17,917 nt of DNA from CALOCV01 sp942491955 (lineage in GTDB: Bacteria > Chlamydiota > Chlamydiia > Chlamydiales > CALOCV01): NCBI GenBank assembly GCA_942491955.1, contig CALOCV010000004.1, positions 1 through 17,917 of the forward strand, read 5' to 3'. The position numbers were made by a program, and so were the translations under genes. The notes under the pieces were generated by a model, which was not told the origin of the DNA, did no database searches, and worked only from the letters and a program-made list of their open reading frames with translations. Of the stretch, positions 8,887-15,371 are shown piece by piece (position 1 is the first letter of the stretch; every line of letters starts with the position of its first letter).

Positions 8887-10542
8887 TCACGGGTGATTGG
8901 TCGTTCCATCCGCATGGCATATCAAGGTCCCTCGACCGAGATCCAACGAGTAATCGCCAATGCGATAACAACTTCCTTTTTTTTTCCAATTCCCCTCTTT
9001 CGGAAAAGGAACACCCAAATATTCAGTAACTTGCATAAGAATTGCCTTTTCTAGATCAGGGGATTCCCGTAGCGCTGTGTCAATGGGTTCTCTCCAAGAT
9101 TCGAGTACCCGATGGATCTCCTCTTCGCGAGTAGGAGTTGTGTTGTAGGGATCGCTCGCTGTCCCTTGAAAAACAAAGCGCGCTAGCGTGACGCGTTCGA
9201 TGTCAGAGGCACTGAGTTGTTCTTTGTCGACATAGTGGTGGATCCACTCTTTCCAAATGGCGTTTCTGTGTTCGGCAAGAGGGTTTTTAGGATCGAGGGA
9301 TGATTGCGCCCATGTTTCCAGTTGGGAGAGGTAATTGGTGGCGTTTTTTGCTCCTCGCTGTAGCTTAGGATCCTCTTGTTTTTTACACTCGCGTTCCCAT
9401 CGATGGTTGAGTTCGATGAGGAAAAGCGCTCTTTCGATTTTTCCTTGGCTGATGTTGTTCGCGATCTGTTTTCCAAGCCAAGAGGGAAATTGTTCGACGA
9501 TGGTTGGATCGAATACCCCTTCTTCTTTGAAAGAAGGATTTTCTTTCTCCCCTATTCTGTCAAAAGCGATGTGGTAACAAAGAGCACGAACATCGGGAGA
9601 ATCAAGAAGGTGGGGTTTATTTTGGAGTAACCCCATCATTTGGCGAATCGACGTGTTTTCCGTTACGAGAAAGAGGATGTCTCGCGTATCTTCATCGGAG
9701 AAAATGTTTTTTTCCTTTCCTTCATAAGGCATATTAAGAAAGTTGCTTATGCTTAAATGTCTGACAATGAATTGAGGATCATCAGCAATCGCTTCGGGTG
9801 TGATGTCAGCGGAAAGTTCAAAGGATAGACCTGTTTTTTTCTTTTTTGGATCTTTGATGGTTCCTTCTCGTTCTCTCCCTTTGGAAATAATTCCTTCCGC
9901 AAGCCACATCCGGAATGCTGTGTGCTGAAAAGGACGTAGATTCCCGTGAAAGATCCGCCTTCGGACCTCTACAGTCAATTCTACGAACCCATCTTTTGCT
10001 TTTTTGTTTCTCCCGCATAAAGGAATCGTTTGGTGAATCATTTCAATTTCGCTGGCGAGCAGAGAGAGGAGAGGATTTTTTTTGTTGCTTTCATGTAACA
10101 GGATTACATCCTTGTGGAGGATCTCTTGTTTGTCAGAGGCATTTGCATGGGTATTTTCCCAACGCGAATGAGAATGCCAACAACCTTCCTGAAAGGAGAT
10201 GATTTTTTTGATAAGCGGTTCGTATTGCTTATTTTGGCAGAGAGGATTTAAAAGACGCGTTCTCTGGTAGAGTAGTGCTTCTGTTAGGCTGTATAAATAC
10301 CGACATTTGAATTCCTTAGAGGGGAGGAGACTTTCTTTGGGATGGGCAAGCGCGATCTGTTGTTGAACAGTAGCAAGAATCAAGAGAGCAAAGGTGTCAT
10401 CTAGAAGAGTCGTTTGATTATCTTGACAAGCCTGATAGAGAAGCTTGGTGATGTCGAATGGTTTGGCATGTCGTCTTTTTGTGTCTCTTCTGAGAGAGAG
10501 AAGAATAAATGGTAAAATCTTCAGAGAAAGGGAGGGAGGTTG
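8887..10542 (-). pseudogene. Fourth fragment of the broken giant gene, ends at an in-frame TGA
   Basis: This frame is open from just after a TAG (10543-10545) to TGA 8887-8889. A TTG at 10383 gives a 498-codon ORF, but the coding sequence clearly continues upstream of it (HAKPFDITKLLYQACQDNQ), so no native start is present. The content is helical and globular with no motif I can name. After the TGA (codons CCG TGA TCC) the frame remains open without a further stop through STSILRDKEVAEAFP into the 1944-codon ORF at 8841, so the TGA looks like a point nonsense mutation inside one gene. Confidence 0.6.
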
Positions 10543-11011
10543 CTATCTCTCGAATACGCTCTTTAAGGGCAACGACTTTTTTTTCTTCTGATAGGGTTTG
10601 CAATTCGGGGAGAAGGGAAGAGAGAGTAGCGACTGCTTCAAGAGGTGTTTTTTCGGAAAGATCGATCGGTGGTTGAGATGTTAGCGAAAGGGGTTGAGAA
10701 AGATTGGGGAGGGGAGGCATCTCTGTTTCTGTTGTAGCAAGAGAGGGGACAAAGGAGGTGGTTTGTGTCTTTGGGAGAGAGCGCAATCTCTTTGTTGGGT
10801 AGGTGAATGGGAAAGAGAAAGGCTTGGAAAATTTTTTAGATAGGGGGTCTTTTTTCGACTCTCTTTTTATCGAGGTGTAGAGCGTGGTCTCTATCACTTT
10901 GAGTTCTTTCAACAAAAACTCGAGTTCTTTTTCGTCGATCATTCCCTTTTGCTGGAGGAGGGAAGCTTTTCTCGAAAGATTTTCTATTCCTTCTTGAAGA
11001 AGGAACGGCAC
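10418..11011 (-). pseudogene. Third fragment of the broken giant gene
   Basis: A 197-codon ORF whose first codon is GTG at 11011 and which ends at 10418. It begins with a helical Leu/Glu/Lys-rich segment (LLQEGIENLSRKASLLQQKG), followed by a Pro/Ser/Thr-rich linker (about residues 75-125), then a second helical segment (SSLLPELQTLSEEKKVV). The last 30 residues look non-native. From about 10500 the neighbouring frame reads KILPFILLSLRRDTKRRHAK and runs directly into the next fragment. The switch coincides with a CT dinucleotide repeat at 10492-10501. Confidence 0.55.
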
Positions 11012-11014
11012 GTC

Positions 11015-11662
11015 TCATTGGTGGCGAGTTCGTCGTGGCTGCATGGCGAAAGAATTCTGAGAGGAGAGTGAGGTCGCGGCGCAAGTGGAGGCGTTCGAGT
11101 CTAGCCGTTTTTCTTCGTTCGGAAAAGCTACAGCATCAATTACTTGCCAAAGATTTTGTCCATAGGTGCTCTTTTCCTTAGCGGTGACATAGGCTTTTGG
11201 ATCTTCTGATGGAGGGGCCAGGCGATTAGAAAAGGCGCGAAACAGATTTTGCAAGCTCCCAGGTCCTGTCCGGACGTCTCCTTCTTTAATGCTTTGTATG
11301 TCGAGGAGTTGTTCCCACCATGGGAGGTTGGTCAGTTCCTCCTTCGTGATGCCTGCAAACGTGTGTTGAGGGAGAATTTTCTCCTTACCTTGCGTTGAGA
11401 GGATGGCGACGTGCTGGATATCGGGATTGCGGGAAATGATCGAAAAGGTAAAGGTTTCATTTTTTTCTTTTGTGATTCGATATAGGGCGTGGCTATCTTC
11501 TTGTTCCTCTCGCGCCATCCATCCTCCTGGTACGAGTATCGATTCACCGGGGCGGAGGTGGTTGAGGTGGGAGACGATATTTTGAGCGACCTCTTTTCCT
11601 TTTTTCTCTTGAACTCGAGGTTTCGTTGATCTTTGGACCGATTCAAGTTTTTCTGTCCATTT
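11015..11662 (-). pseudogene. Second fragment of the broken giant gene
   Basis: Open from just after a TAA at 11663-11665 to TGA 11015-11017. The first ATG gives a 167-codon ORF at 11518, but the protein-like sequence begins well before it (EVAQNIVSHLNHLRPGESI, then LVPGGWMAREEQED), so the ATG is not a real gene start. After about 11110 this frame turns into low-quality sequence (NASTCAATSLSSQNS). The alternative frame reads TARLERLHLRRDLTLLSEFF, which places a frameshift at the A5 run in 11108-11112. Confidence 0.55.
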
Positions 11663-11719
11663 TTACATTGAGAGAGTTCGCGAAGGAGAGAAGAGGGGAT
11701 GTTTTCGCTTTTTTTTTTT

Positions 11720-12148
11720 TCATTTTCCAAAAAAGCGGATCGTTGTGTCCAAGACCTCGCTAAATCGTGGTTCTGTATCGATGGCTCTCGCCATTGCTGT
11801 TCGTAGAGATTCATTGGATGAGGTGAGGTTATGGAAGAGGCGGTAGTCGATTTTTGCAGGGGGATGGGGAGCTATGCGTTGGATAAGGTGGAGAATTTGT
11901 TCGAAAAGGGCGAAGATTTTTCCCCCAGTGTGGGTTCGTTTCCACGAGGTATGAGAGGGACGTAGTCTTTTGGGGATTTTGGTAAATGGGGTTGTTTTGC
12001 CTGATTTCTTAACATCCTGTTCTTCTGGGACAAAAACTTCCCCCTCTTTTTTAACGACTTCTTCAGTTTCTGTTTTTTGGGGAAGATAAGGAGGATGAAC
12101 GGGTTTGCTAGAGCCATCGGAGCTAGGAACATTCGAATAAGGGGACAT
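11720..12148 (-). CDS. N-terminal fragment of the broken giant gene
   Basis: A 142-codon ORF from ATG 12148 to TGA 11720-11722. It opens with a Pro/Ser/Lys/Glu-rich, probably disordered segment (MSPYSNVPSSDGSSKPVHPP) and ends with a more ordered stretch, FSEVLDTTIRFFGK, just before a run of twelve A on the coding strand. If translated alone it would be a truncated peptide. The next frame continues the protein sequence, so this is listed as a fragment, not as an independent gene. An AGG about 8 nt before the ATG and a TATAAT box further upstream support 12148 as the true start of the original gene. Confidence 0.5.
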   Translation of the reverse strand: MSPYSNVPSSDGSSKPVHPPYLPQKTETEEVVKKEGEVFVPEEQDVKKSGKTTPFTKIPKRLRPSHTSWKRTHTGGKIFALFEQILHLIQRIAPHPPAKIDYRLFHNLTSSNESLRTAMARAIDTEPRFSEVLDTTIRFFGK

Positions 12149-12174
12149 AGAGCACCTGTAAGGCTTCTAGCATA

Positions 12175-12180
12175 ATTATA
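12175..12180 (-). promoter_or_regulatory. -10 box upstream of the broken giant gene
   Basis: Reading the minus strand, an exact TATAAT occurs about 26 nt before the ATG at 12148, in a very A/T-rich region with A-tracts just upstream (12181-12215) that could act as an UP element. There is no good -35 hexamer at 17 nt (TATTTA), so the promoter is only partly supported. Confidence 0.4.
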
Positions 12181-12353
12181 ACAAATTTTTTTGTTTTTAA
12201 ATATTTTATTTATCGCGCTTGGTATAGTAATACGGCGAAAAGATGGGTTTATTTGACGGTTACTTTTAATGGGCATGGACAGTACTTTGTTAAGTTCTGA
12301 TTTCACAGATGGTTGATGCTGGTATTTCTTCTTTCTTGAATTTTTTCGAGTTC

Positions 12354-12617
12354 TTAATCTTTAGCATTCGGATCGATACCCATAGCTTTCCAGAGGTCTT
12401 CTAGCGATTTGTGGCTTTCGAGGTTTTTACACTCTTCCTTTTCTCGTAGTATTTTTTGCGTCTCTTTATTGGGGATTCTGCCTTGCGGCATCCAGTTTCT
12501 CGCTAAGGATAACAAAAACTCGCTTATTGTCTTTTTCTCTTTAGCCGCCAGCATTTTGATGTACATGCGCTCATCTTCGGTACAATCAACGCTCAGGCGT
12601 ACTTTGTGATGGCTCAT
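12354..12617 (-). CDS. Ribbon-helix-helix antitoxin-like protein, no adjacent toxin
   Basis: An 87-codon ORF with a strong Shine-Dalgarno (AGGAGGTGA at 12621-12629). The N-terminal half (HHKVRLSVDCTEDERMYIKM...ISEFLLSLARNWM) has the short beta strand plus two helices expected of RHH (MetJ/Arc/CopG- or RelB-type) DNA-binding antitoxins. The charged C-terminal tail (LEDLWKAMGIDPNAKD) is the part that usually binds a toxin. No toxin gene lies downstream: 12149-12353 contains nothing convincing. It is divergent from the second RHH gene at 12756 and resembles it (HxVRLSxD...FL...R), suggesting duplication. It could be a solitary antitoxin or a regulator of the neighbouring module. Confidence 0.75.
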   Translation of the reverse strand: MSHHKVRLSVDCTEDERMYIKMLAAKEKKTISEFLLSLARNWMPQGRIPNKETQKILREKEECKNLESHKSLEDLWKAMGIDPNAKD

Positions 12618-12620
12618 TTT

Positions 12621-12629
12621 TCACCTCCT
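12621..12629 (-). promoter_or_regulatory. Strong ribosome-binding site
   Basis: AGGAGGTGA on the minus strand, near-perfect complement to the 16S 3' end, 3 nt before ATG 12617. It is the strongest Shine-Dalgarno in the window and fixes this start codon. Confidence 0.8.
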
Positions 12630-12644
12630 TGTATCTATACCCCT

Positions 12645-12673
12645 GTTATACTTAAAAGTGTTTTTTACGTAAA
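12645..12673 (-). promoter_or_regulatory. Minus-strand promoter for the solitary RHH gene
   Basis: On the minus strand, TTTACG (12668-12673) and TATAAC (12645-12650) are separated by 17 nt, giving a plausible sigma-70-type promoter that ends about 28 nt before ATG 12617. The -35 hexamer lies inside the 16-bp palindrome at 12661-12676, so a bound repressor would block it. Confidence 0.5.
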
Positions 12674-12676
12674 AAA
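12661..12676. promoter_or_regulatory. Palindrome TTTTTTACGTAAAAAA, candidate operator
   Basis: A perfect 16-bp palindrome between the two divergent RHH genes, overlapping the -35 box of the minus-strand promoter. RHH antitoxins usually bind short palindromes at their own promoter, so this is a natural candidate site for one of the two proteins. The assignment is inferred. Confidence 0.5.
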
Positions 12677-12703
12677 AGGGTTAAATTGAGTAGGTTTGTA
12701 GGT

Positions 12704-12732
12704 TTGCAGGAAAATAGGTTTTCCTGTATAAT
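12704..12732 (+). promoter_or_regulatory. Promoter of the toxin-antitoxin operon
   Basis: TTGCAG (12704-12709), a 17-nt spacer and an exact TATAAT (12727-12732) lie just upstream of the AAGGAG Shine-Dalgarno (12741-12746) and ATG 12756. The spacer is almost completely filled by the inverted repeat at 12707-12726. Confidence 0.6.
12707..12726. promoter_or_regulatory. Inverted repeat in the promoter spacer, candidate TA operator
   Basis: CAGGAAAA and TTTTCCTG form perfect 8-bp arms around TAGG, placed exactly between the -35 and -10 hexamers of the toxin-antitoxin promoter. A dimeric RHH repressor bound here would cover the promoter, the expected logic for autoregulation of a type II module. 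Binding itself is inferred. Confidence 0.6.
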
Positions 12733-12755
12733 GAAGGCATAAGGAGAGTGAAATT

Positions 12756-12995
12756 ATGAAAGAACATACTGTAAGACTGAGCTTTGACGTTCCTGAAGAA
12801 GAGCACGTTTTGCTTAAATCAGGGTGTGCATTGCTCAGAATATCAATCAAAGACTTTCTTCACGAGCAGATGAGGAAAGGGTTGGAAGAGCTCCAAGAGA
12901 AGCAGCTACAAGAAAGGCTGAGGGCATCGATCAAGCAATCCAAAGAGGGCAAAGTAAAGAGCCGTGGGTCTTTTGCCAAGTACGCTGAAGAATGA
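12756..12995 (+). CDS. Ribbon-helix-helix antitoxin of a type II TA pair
   Basis: A 79-codon ORF with Shine-Dalgarno AAGGAG 9 nt before the ATG. The N-terminal 45 residues (EHTVRLSFDVPEEEHVLLKS...IKDFLHEQMRKGL) match the RHH pattern: a beta strand for DNA contact, then two helices. The C-terminal part (LQEKQLQERLRASIKQSKEG) is helical and charged and should wrap the toxin. The stop overlaps the start of the toxin gene (ATGA at 12992-12995), so the two are translationally coupled with the antitoxin first, as is usual. It would neutralise the toxin and repress the operon through the inverted repeat at 12707-12726. It shares a sequence pattern with the divergent RHH gene at 12354-12617. Confidence 0.8.
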   Translation: MKEHTVRLSFDVPEEEHVLLKSGCALLRISIKDFLHEQMRKGLEELQEKQLQERLRASIKQSKEGKVKSRGSFAKYAEE

Positions 12996-13288
12996 GATTC
13001 GAAATACTTTTTACCGAGAACGCGGACCTCCAGATGGAGGAGCTTAAAACCTCTAAAGACAAGAAAGCTGTTTATAAGGTTGTCTGTAAAATTCTTGGCT
13101 TTATGGAAACTAACCTAAGACACCCCTCTTTGCAAACGCATGAATACACAGCTTTGAAAGGACCGAACAACGAGAAGGTGTTTGAGTCTTACGCGCAGAA
13201 TAGAACACCTGGTGCTTATCGGATGTTTTGGCACTATGGACCAGGTAAAAAGAAGATTATTATTCTTGAGGTGTGTCCTCATCCATAG
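12992..13288 (+). CDS. RelE/ParE-family toxin
   Basis: A 98-codon ORF starting at the ATGA overlap with the antitoxin gene. The order and spacing of FEILFTENADLQMEELK, the central HPSLQTHEYTALKGPN, and the C-terminal NRTPGAYRMFWHYGPGKKKI followed by IILEVCPHP correspond to a common RelE/ParE-like toxin subfamily: a small alpha/beta protein with Arg, His and Tyr in the last third. Members usually cleave mRNA on the ribosome or inhibit gyrase; which applies here cannot be told from the sequence. Length is normal and there is no sign of truncation, so the module looks functional. No terminator hairpin with a T-run follows. Such modules often stabilise mobile or accessory DNA, which fits the IS debris just downstream. 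Confidence 0.85.
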   Translation: MRFEILFTENADLQMEELKTSKDKKAVYKVVCKILGFMETNLRHPSLQTHEYTALKGPNNEKVFESYAQNRTPGAYRMFWHYGPGKKKIIILEVCPHP

Positions 13289-13462
13289 GATGCGAAAGAT
13301 GGCGGAGCTGGTATCTGTAGTTTAGACTGTCAATAGACTTCTTTCGAAACTGCAATCCCGTGCCTCTGCCTCTGCCCGCCCTTTCCCGATTAAACTTTAA
13401 AAGAAATTAATTGGACTCATTTCTAAGAGTTGAGTTAAAAATGATGCTTCCATGGGGGCGTC
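13289..13462. other. Short spacer between the toxin gene and the transposase remnant
   Basis: No gene seen. It contains a C-rich tract (GCCTCTGCCTCTGCCCGCC, around 13361-13380) and then A/T-rich sequence before the transposase start. It may include the left end of the degraded insertion element, but no matching inverted repeat is visible. Confidence 0.4.
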
Positions 13463-13722
13463 ATGAAATACGAGCAAATACGAAATTTATTAGATGAACC
13501 ATTCCGTCGATTAACAGGGGTTAAAACGACAAACATTAGAAAAAATGGTTAAAATACTAATAGAAGATGATAAGAACAAAAAAATCAAAGGAGGGCGCAA
13601 GAATAAATTATCATTGGAGAACCGGCTCCTAATGGCTTTGGAGTATTTAAGAGAGTATCGAACTTATTTTCATATCTCTAAAAGTTATGGTGTCATTGTA
13701 ATTCCCGACTTTGACAGCTAGT
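13463..13722 (+). pseudogene. Truncated, frameshifted IS5-type transposase
   Basis: Starts with MKYEQIRNLLDEPFRRLTGVK from ATG 13463. A frameshift near 13525 follows (the original frame hits TAA soon after), and the next frame continues LEKMVKILIEDDKNKKIKGG then RKNKLSLENRLLMALEYLRE and YRTYFHISKSYGV before ending at TAG 13720-13722. This is the N-terminal helix-turn-helix region found at the start of IS5-family DDE transposases ('GGR.NKLS.E.RLLM.LEYLREYRTYFHI..SYGV'). The catalytic DDE domain is absent, so it is dead. It is evidence that insertion elements entered this region. Confidence 0.75.
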
Positions 13723-13800
13723 TTTCTCAAGCGACTAAAATTAAATAGGTTATAAAAAATAAAAATGCGTGTGCCACTACATTTTGGAGGTGCCGTCTAA

Positions 13801-13960
13801 TACCAATTCCGGTAAGAAAGTGCATAAAGTGGATTCAGGATTTTTTTGCGAAATTTGTTTTGGAGATCGCAGCAAACTCTTGTGAGTTTGCAAGATAGAA
13901 AAACAGATTGCGCAAAGAAAGATGAAGATCAATTTGTGCACTTTCTTACCGGAATTGGTA
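13801..13960. mobile_element. 160-bp MITE-like element with perfect 24-bp terminal inverted repeats
   Basis: The left end (13801-13824, starting TACCAATTCCGG) is the exact reverse complement of the right end (13937-13960). The flanks are TAA on both sides (13798-13800 and 13961-13963), consistent with a 3-bp target duplication, a length seen in parts of the IS5 family. The interior has no ORF. A central hairpin, GCAAACTC-TTGT-GAGTTTGC (13872-13891), sits near the middle. Because the ends are intact, it could be mobilised in trans by a related transposase elsewhere in the genome; none is complete in this window. Confidence 0.8.
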
Positions 13961-13963
13961 TAA

Positions 13964-14087
13964 TTTAGACCGAGACGTGTTTCAGCAGTTTCGGGGGAAT
14001 AGGAGCTCCGATAGCACCATTCTTTTTTTTGCCATGGCTTAAGTTCGTTTTTTTTTGAAGTGGGGGACAGGTCCTCTCAAAGGAATC
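13964..14087. other. Spacer between the MITE and the cca promoter
   Basis: No gene seen. It holds a T8 run (14023-14030) and a T9-10 run around 14048-14056. CTCTCA (14074-14079) and TGAGAG (14097-14102) form weak inverted arms around the proposed cca -35 box. Confidence 0.35.
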
Positions 14088-14116
14088 TTGTTCTCCTGAG
14101 AGAAACGCTGTAATAT
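14088..14116 (+). promoter_or_regulatory. Promoter of the cca operon, probably leaderless
   Basis: TTGTTC (14088-14093), a 17-nt spacer and TAATAT (14111-14116) precede ATG 14124 by only 7 nt. Transcription should therefore start at or next to the A of the start codon, and no Shine-Dalgarno sequence is present upstream of the ATG. The match to consensus is moderate. Confidence 0.45.
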
Positions 14117-14123
14117 AAATGGC

Positions 14124-15371
14124 ATGAGACATCTTGAGCTTGCAAAGAAAATCGTAAAACAGCTGGTCGATGCTGGCTTTACCGCCTATTTTGCTGGTGG
14201 GTGGGTGCGCGACTATGTCATGGACCACCCATCACATGATGTCGATATCGCAACCGATGCTTCGCCAGAAAAAATCATGACTCTTTTTCCAAAAACGTTG
14301 CTTGTGGGAATCCAATTTGGCGTTGTGATCGTTGTGATGGAAGGGCACCAGTTTGAAGTCTCCACTTTTCGTAGCGATATCTCCTATTCCGATGGGAGAA
14401 GACCCGATCGCATCGTCTTGGCATCTCCACAGGAAGATGCTTTGAGGAGAGATTTCACGATTAATGGGATGTTTTTCGATCCATTGCAGAAGGAGATTCA
14501 CGATTTTGTTGGAGGGAAAGACGATATCCAAAAAAAGGTCATCCGTACCATCGGTGTCCCGTCGGAGCGCTTTCAGGAGGATCGCCTCCGCATGATTCGT
14601 GCGATTCGTTTTGCTTGCCGTTTCTCATTTGATATCGATCTAAGCACACAACAAGCTATCCAGGCCAATGCAAAGACCCTCTTTCCTGCTGTGGCAAAAG
14701 AACGGGTATGGCAAGAGTTGCAAAAGATGCAAAAAACGAAGCGACTCGATGATGCCCTCTGCGAAATGCATCGGCTGGGGTTGCTCTCCGTTATTTTCCC
14801 TGCACTGGAGCAGGTATCGATGGAGGAGATGCATCGTCGAGTCTCTTCCTTTTCCTTATTTCCTGATGAGGTACCGACGATTCTATTCCTCCTTTTCCTT
14901 TTTCCTCATGCAGATCAAAAAGAGTGTATCGATATCGCAAAGAACTTGCGGATGCCCAAGCGGGAACAGAAGTGGATCGAGGCATTCTTTGAAACGCAAA
15001 AAATGGTCGCTAAAGAGACGGTTTCTCAGCAAGAATGGACCCGCTTTTATGCGCATCCTTTCCATTTTCTTTGCTTAGAAGTCATTGCTGCACGGTATGA
15101 AGAGGAAAAAAGAGTCCACTTTCTCCAGCATCATCGAAAACAGAAAGAAAAACTCCATAACCACATTCAACGCGTTCTCCAACAAAACCCTCTCATCACA
15201 GCACGAGACTTACGCGAACTCGGTGTGCGTCCAGGAATCTCCATGGGCAAGTTATTAGAAGTAGCAGAAAAGATTGCCATTGAGGAAAATTGTTCCGAAA
15301 AAGGCGATGTCTTTCCCTCTCTTTTCGAAACGTCAGAGTGGAGAACAGCCGATCGCGAGGAGAGCGCATGA
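14124..15371 (+). CDS. cca: CCA tRNA nucleotidyltransferase (class II)
   Basis: A 415-residue protein of the class II tRNA nucleotidyltransferase/poly(A) polymerase family. The head domain has FAGGWVRD (G25-G26), the two metal-binding carboxylates in HDVDIAT (Asp39, Asp41), FEVSTFRSD, RRDFTINGM (108-116) and the nucleotide-selecting EDRLR (152-156) followed by MIRAIRF. The C-terminal half is helical, as expected for the neck, body and tail that hold tRNA. The enzyme adds CCA to tRNA 3' ends without a template. The motif set and length fit CCA-adding better than poly(A) polymerase, but these families are hard to separate by eye. There is no HD domain motif. It is the first gene of a three-gene operon and overlaps the next gene by ATGA (15368-15371). 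The start lacks a ribosome-binding site (see promoter). Confidence 0.85.
   Translation: MRHLELAKKIVKQLVDAGFTAYFAGGWVRDYVMDHPSHDVDIATDASPEKIMTLFPKTLLVGIQFGVVIVVMEGHQFEVSTFRSDISYSDGRRPDRIVLASPQEDALRRDFTINGMFFDPLQKEIHDFVGGKDDIQKKVIRTIGVPSERFQEDRLRMIRAIRFACRFSFDIDLSTQQAIQANAKTLFPAVAKERVWQELQKMQKTKRLDDALCEMHRLGLLSVIFPALEQVSMEEMHRRVSSFSLFPDEVPTILFLLFLFPHADQKECIDIAKNLRMPKREQKWIEAFFETQKMVAKETVSQQEWTRFYAHPFHFLCLEVIAARYEEEKRVHFLQHHRKQKEKLHNHIQRVLQQNPLITARDLRELGVRPGISMGKLLEVAEKIAIEENCSEKGDVFPSLFETSEWRTADREESA

Larger units (their letters stand above)
8887..12148 (-). pseudogene. Broken N-terminal third of the giant gene
   Basis: Four long pieces in changing frames read as one protein. Reading down from ATG 12148: piece 1 runs to TGA 11720-11722. 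A short piece in the second frame (...ENEKKKSENIPSSLLREL) follows. Piece 2 (WTEKLESVQRSTKPRV ... LRPGESILVPGGWMAREE ... AFPNEEK) continues to about 11110. A third frame then gives TARLERLHLRRDLTLLSEFF to about 11017. The first frame resumes as VPFLLQEGIENLSRKASLL to about 10500. Finally a frame open from 10542 runs to TGA 8887-8889, and that frame is the same as the 1944-codon ORF downstream. The switches fall near 11722-11740 (T6 and A12 runs on the coding strand), 11660-11664 (A5), 11108-11112 (A5), 11000-11017, and 10492-10501 (CT repeat). In each case the alternative frame is protein-like and the abandoned frame ends soon after. I recognise no domain, though PGESILVPGGWMA followed by HALYRI looks like a conserved core. 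Sequencing indels are an alternative cause, but every other large gene in the window is intact. Confidence 0.7.

Noticed and set aside
8887..8889. TGA read through as selenocysteine or a sense codon
   Set aside because: No cysteine-like context or SECIS-type structure was seen, and TGA is the normal stop of the cca and SpoU-type genes in the same window.
10990..11112. Programmed frameshifting in the giant gene
   Set aside because: Five shifts in mixed directions plus a nonsense codon fit random decay; only some sites have slippery runs, and no downstream pseudoknot was recognised.
11872..12306. 144-codon ORF in another frame near the start of the giant gene
   Set aside because: Its upstream half lies in an A/T-rich promoter region and the rest overlaps the better-supported N-terminal fragment; no ribosome-binding site.
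13965..14228. 87-codon minus-strand ORF across the cca start
   Set aside because: It overlaps the conserved N-terminus of the CCA-adding enzyme and has no family resemblance.
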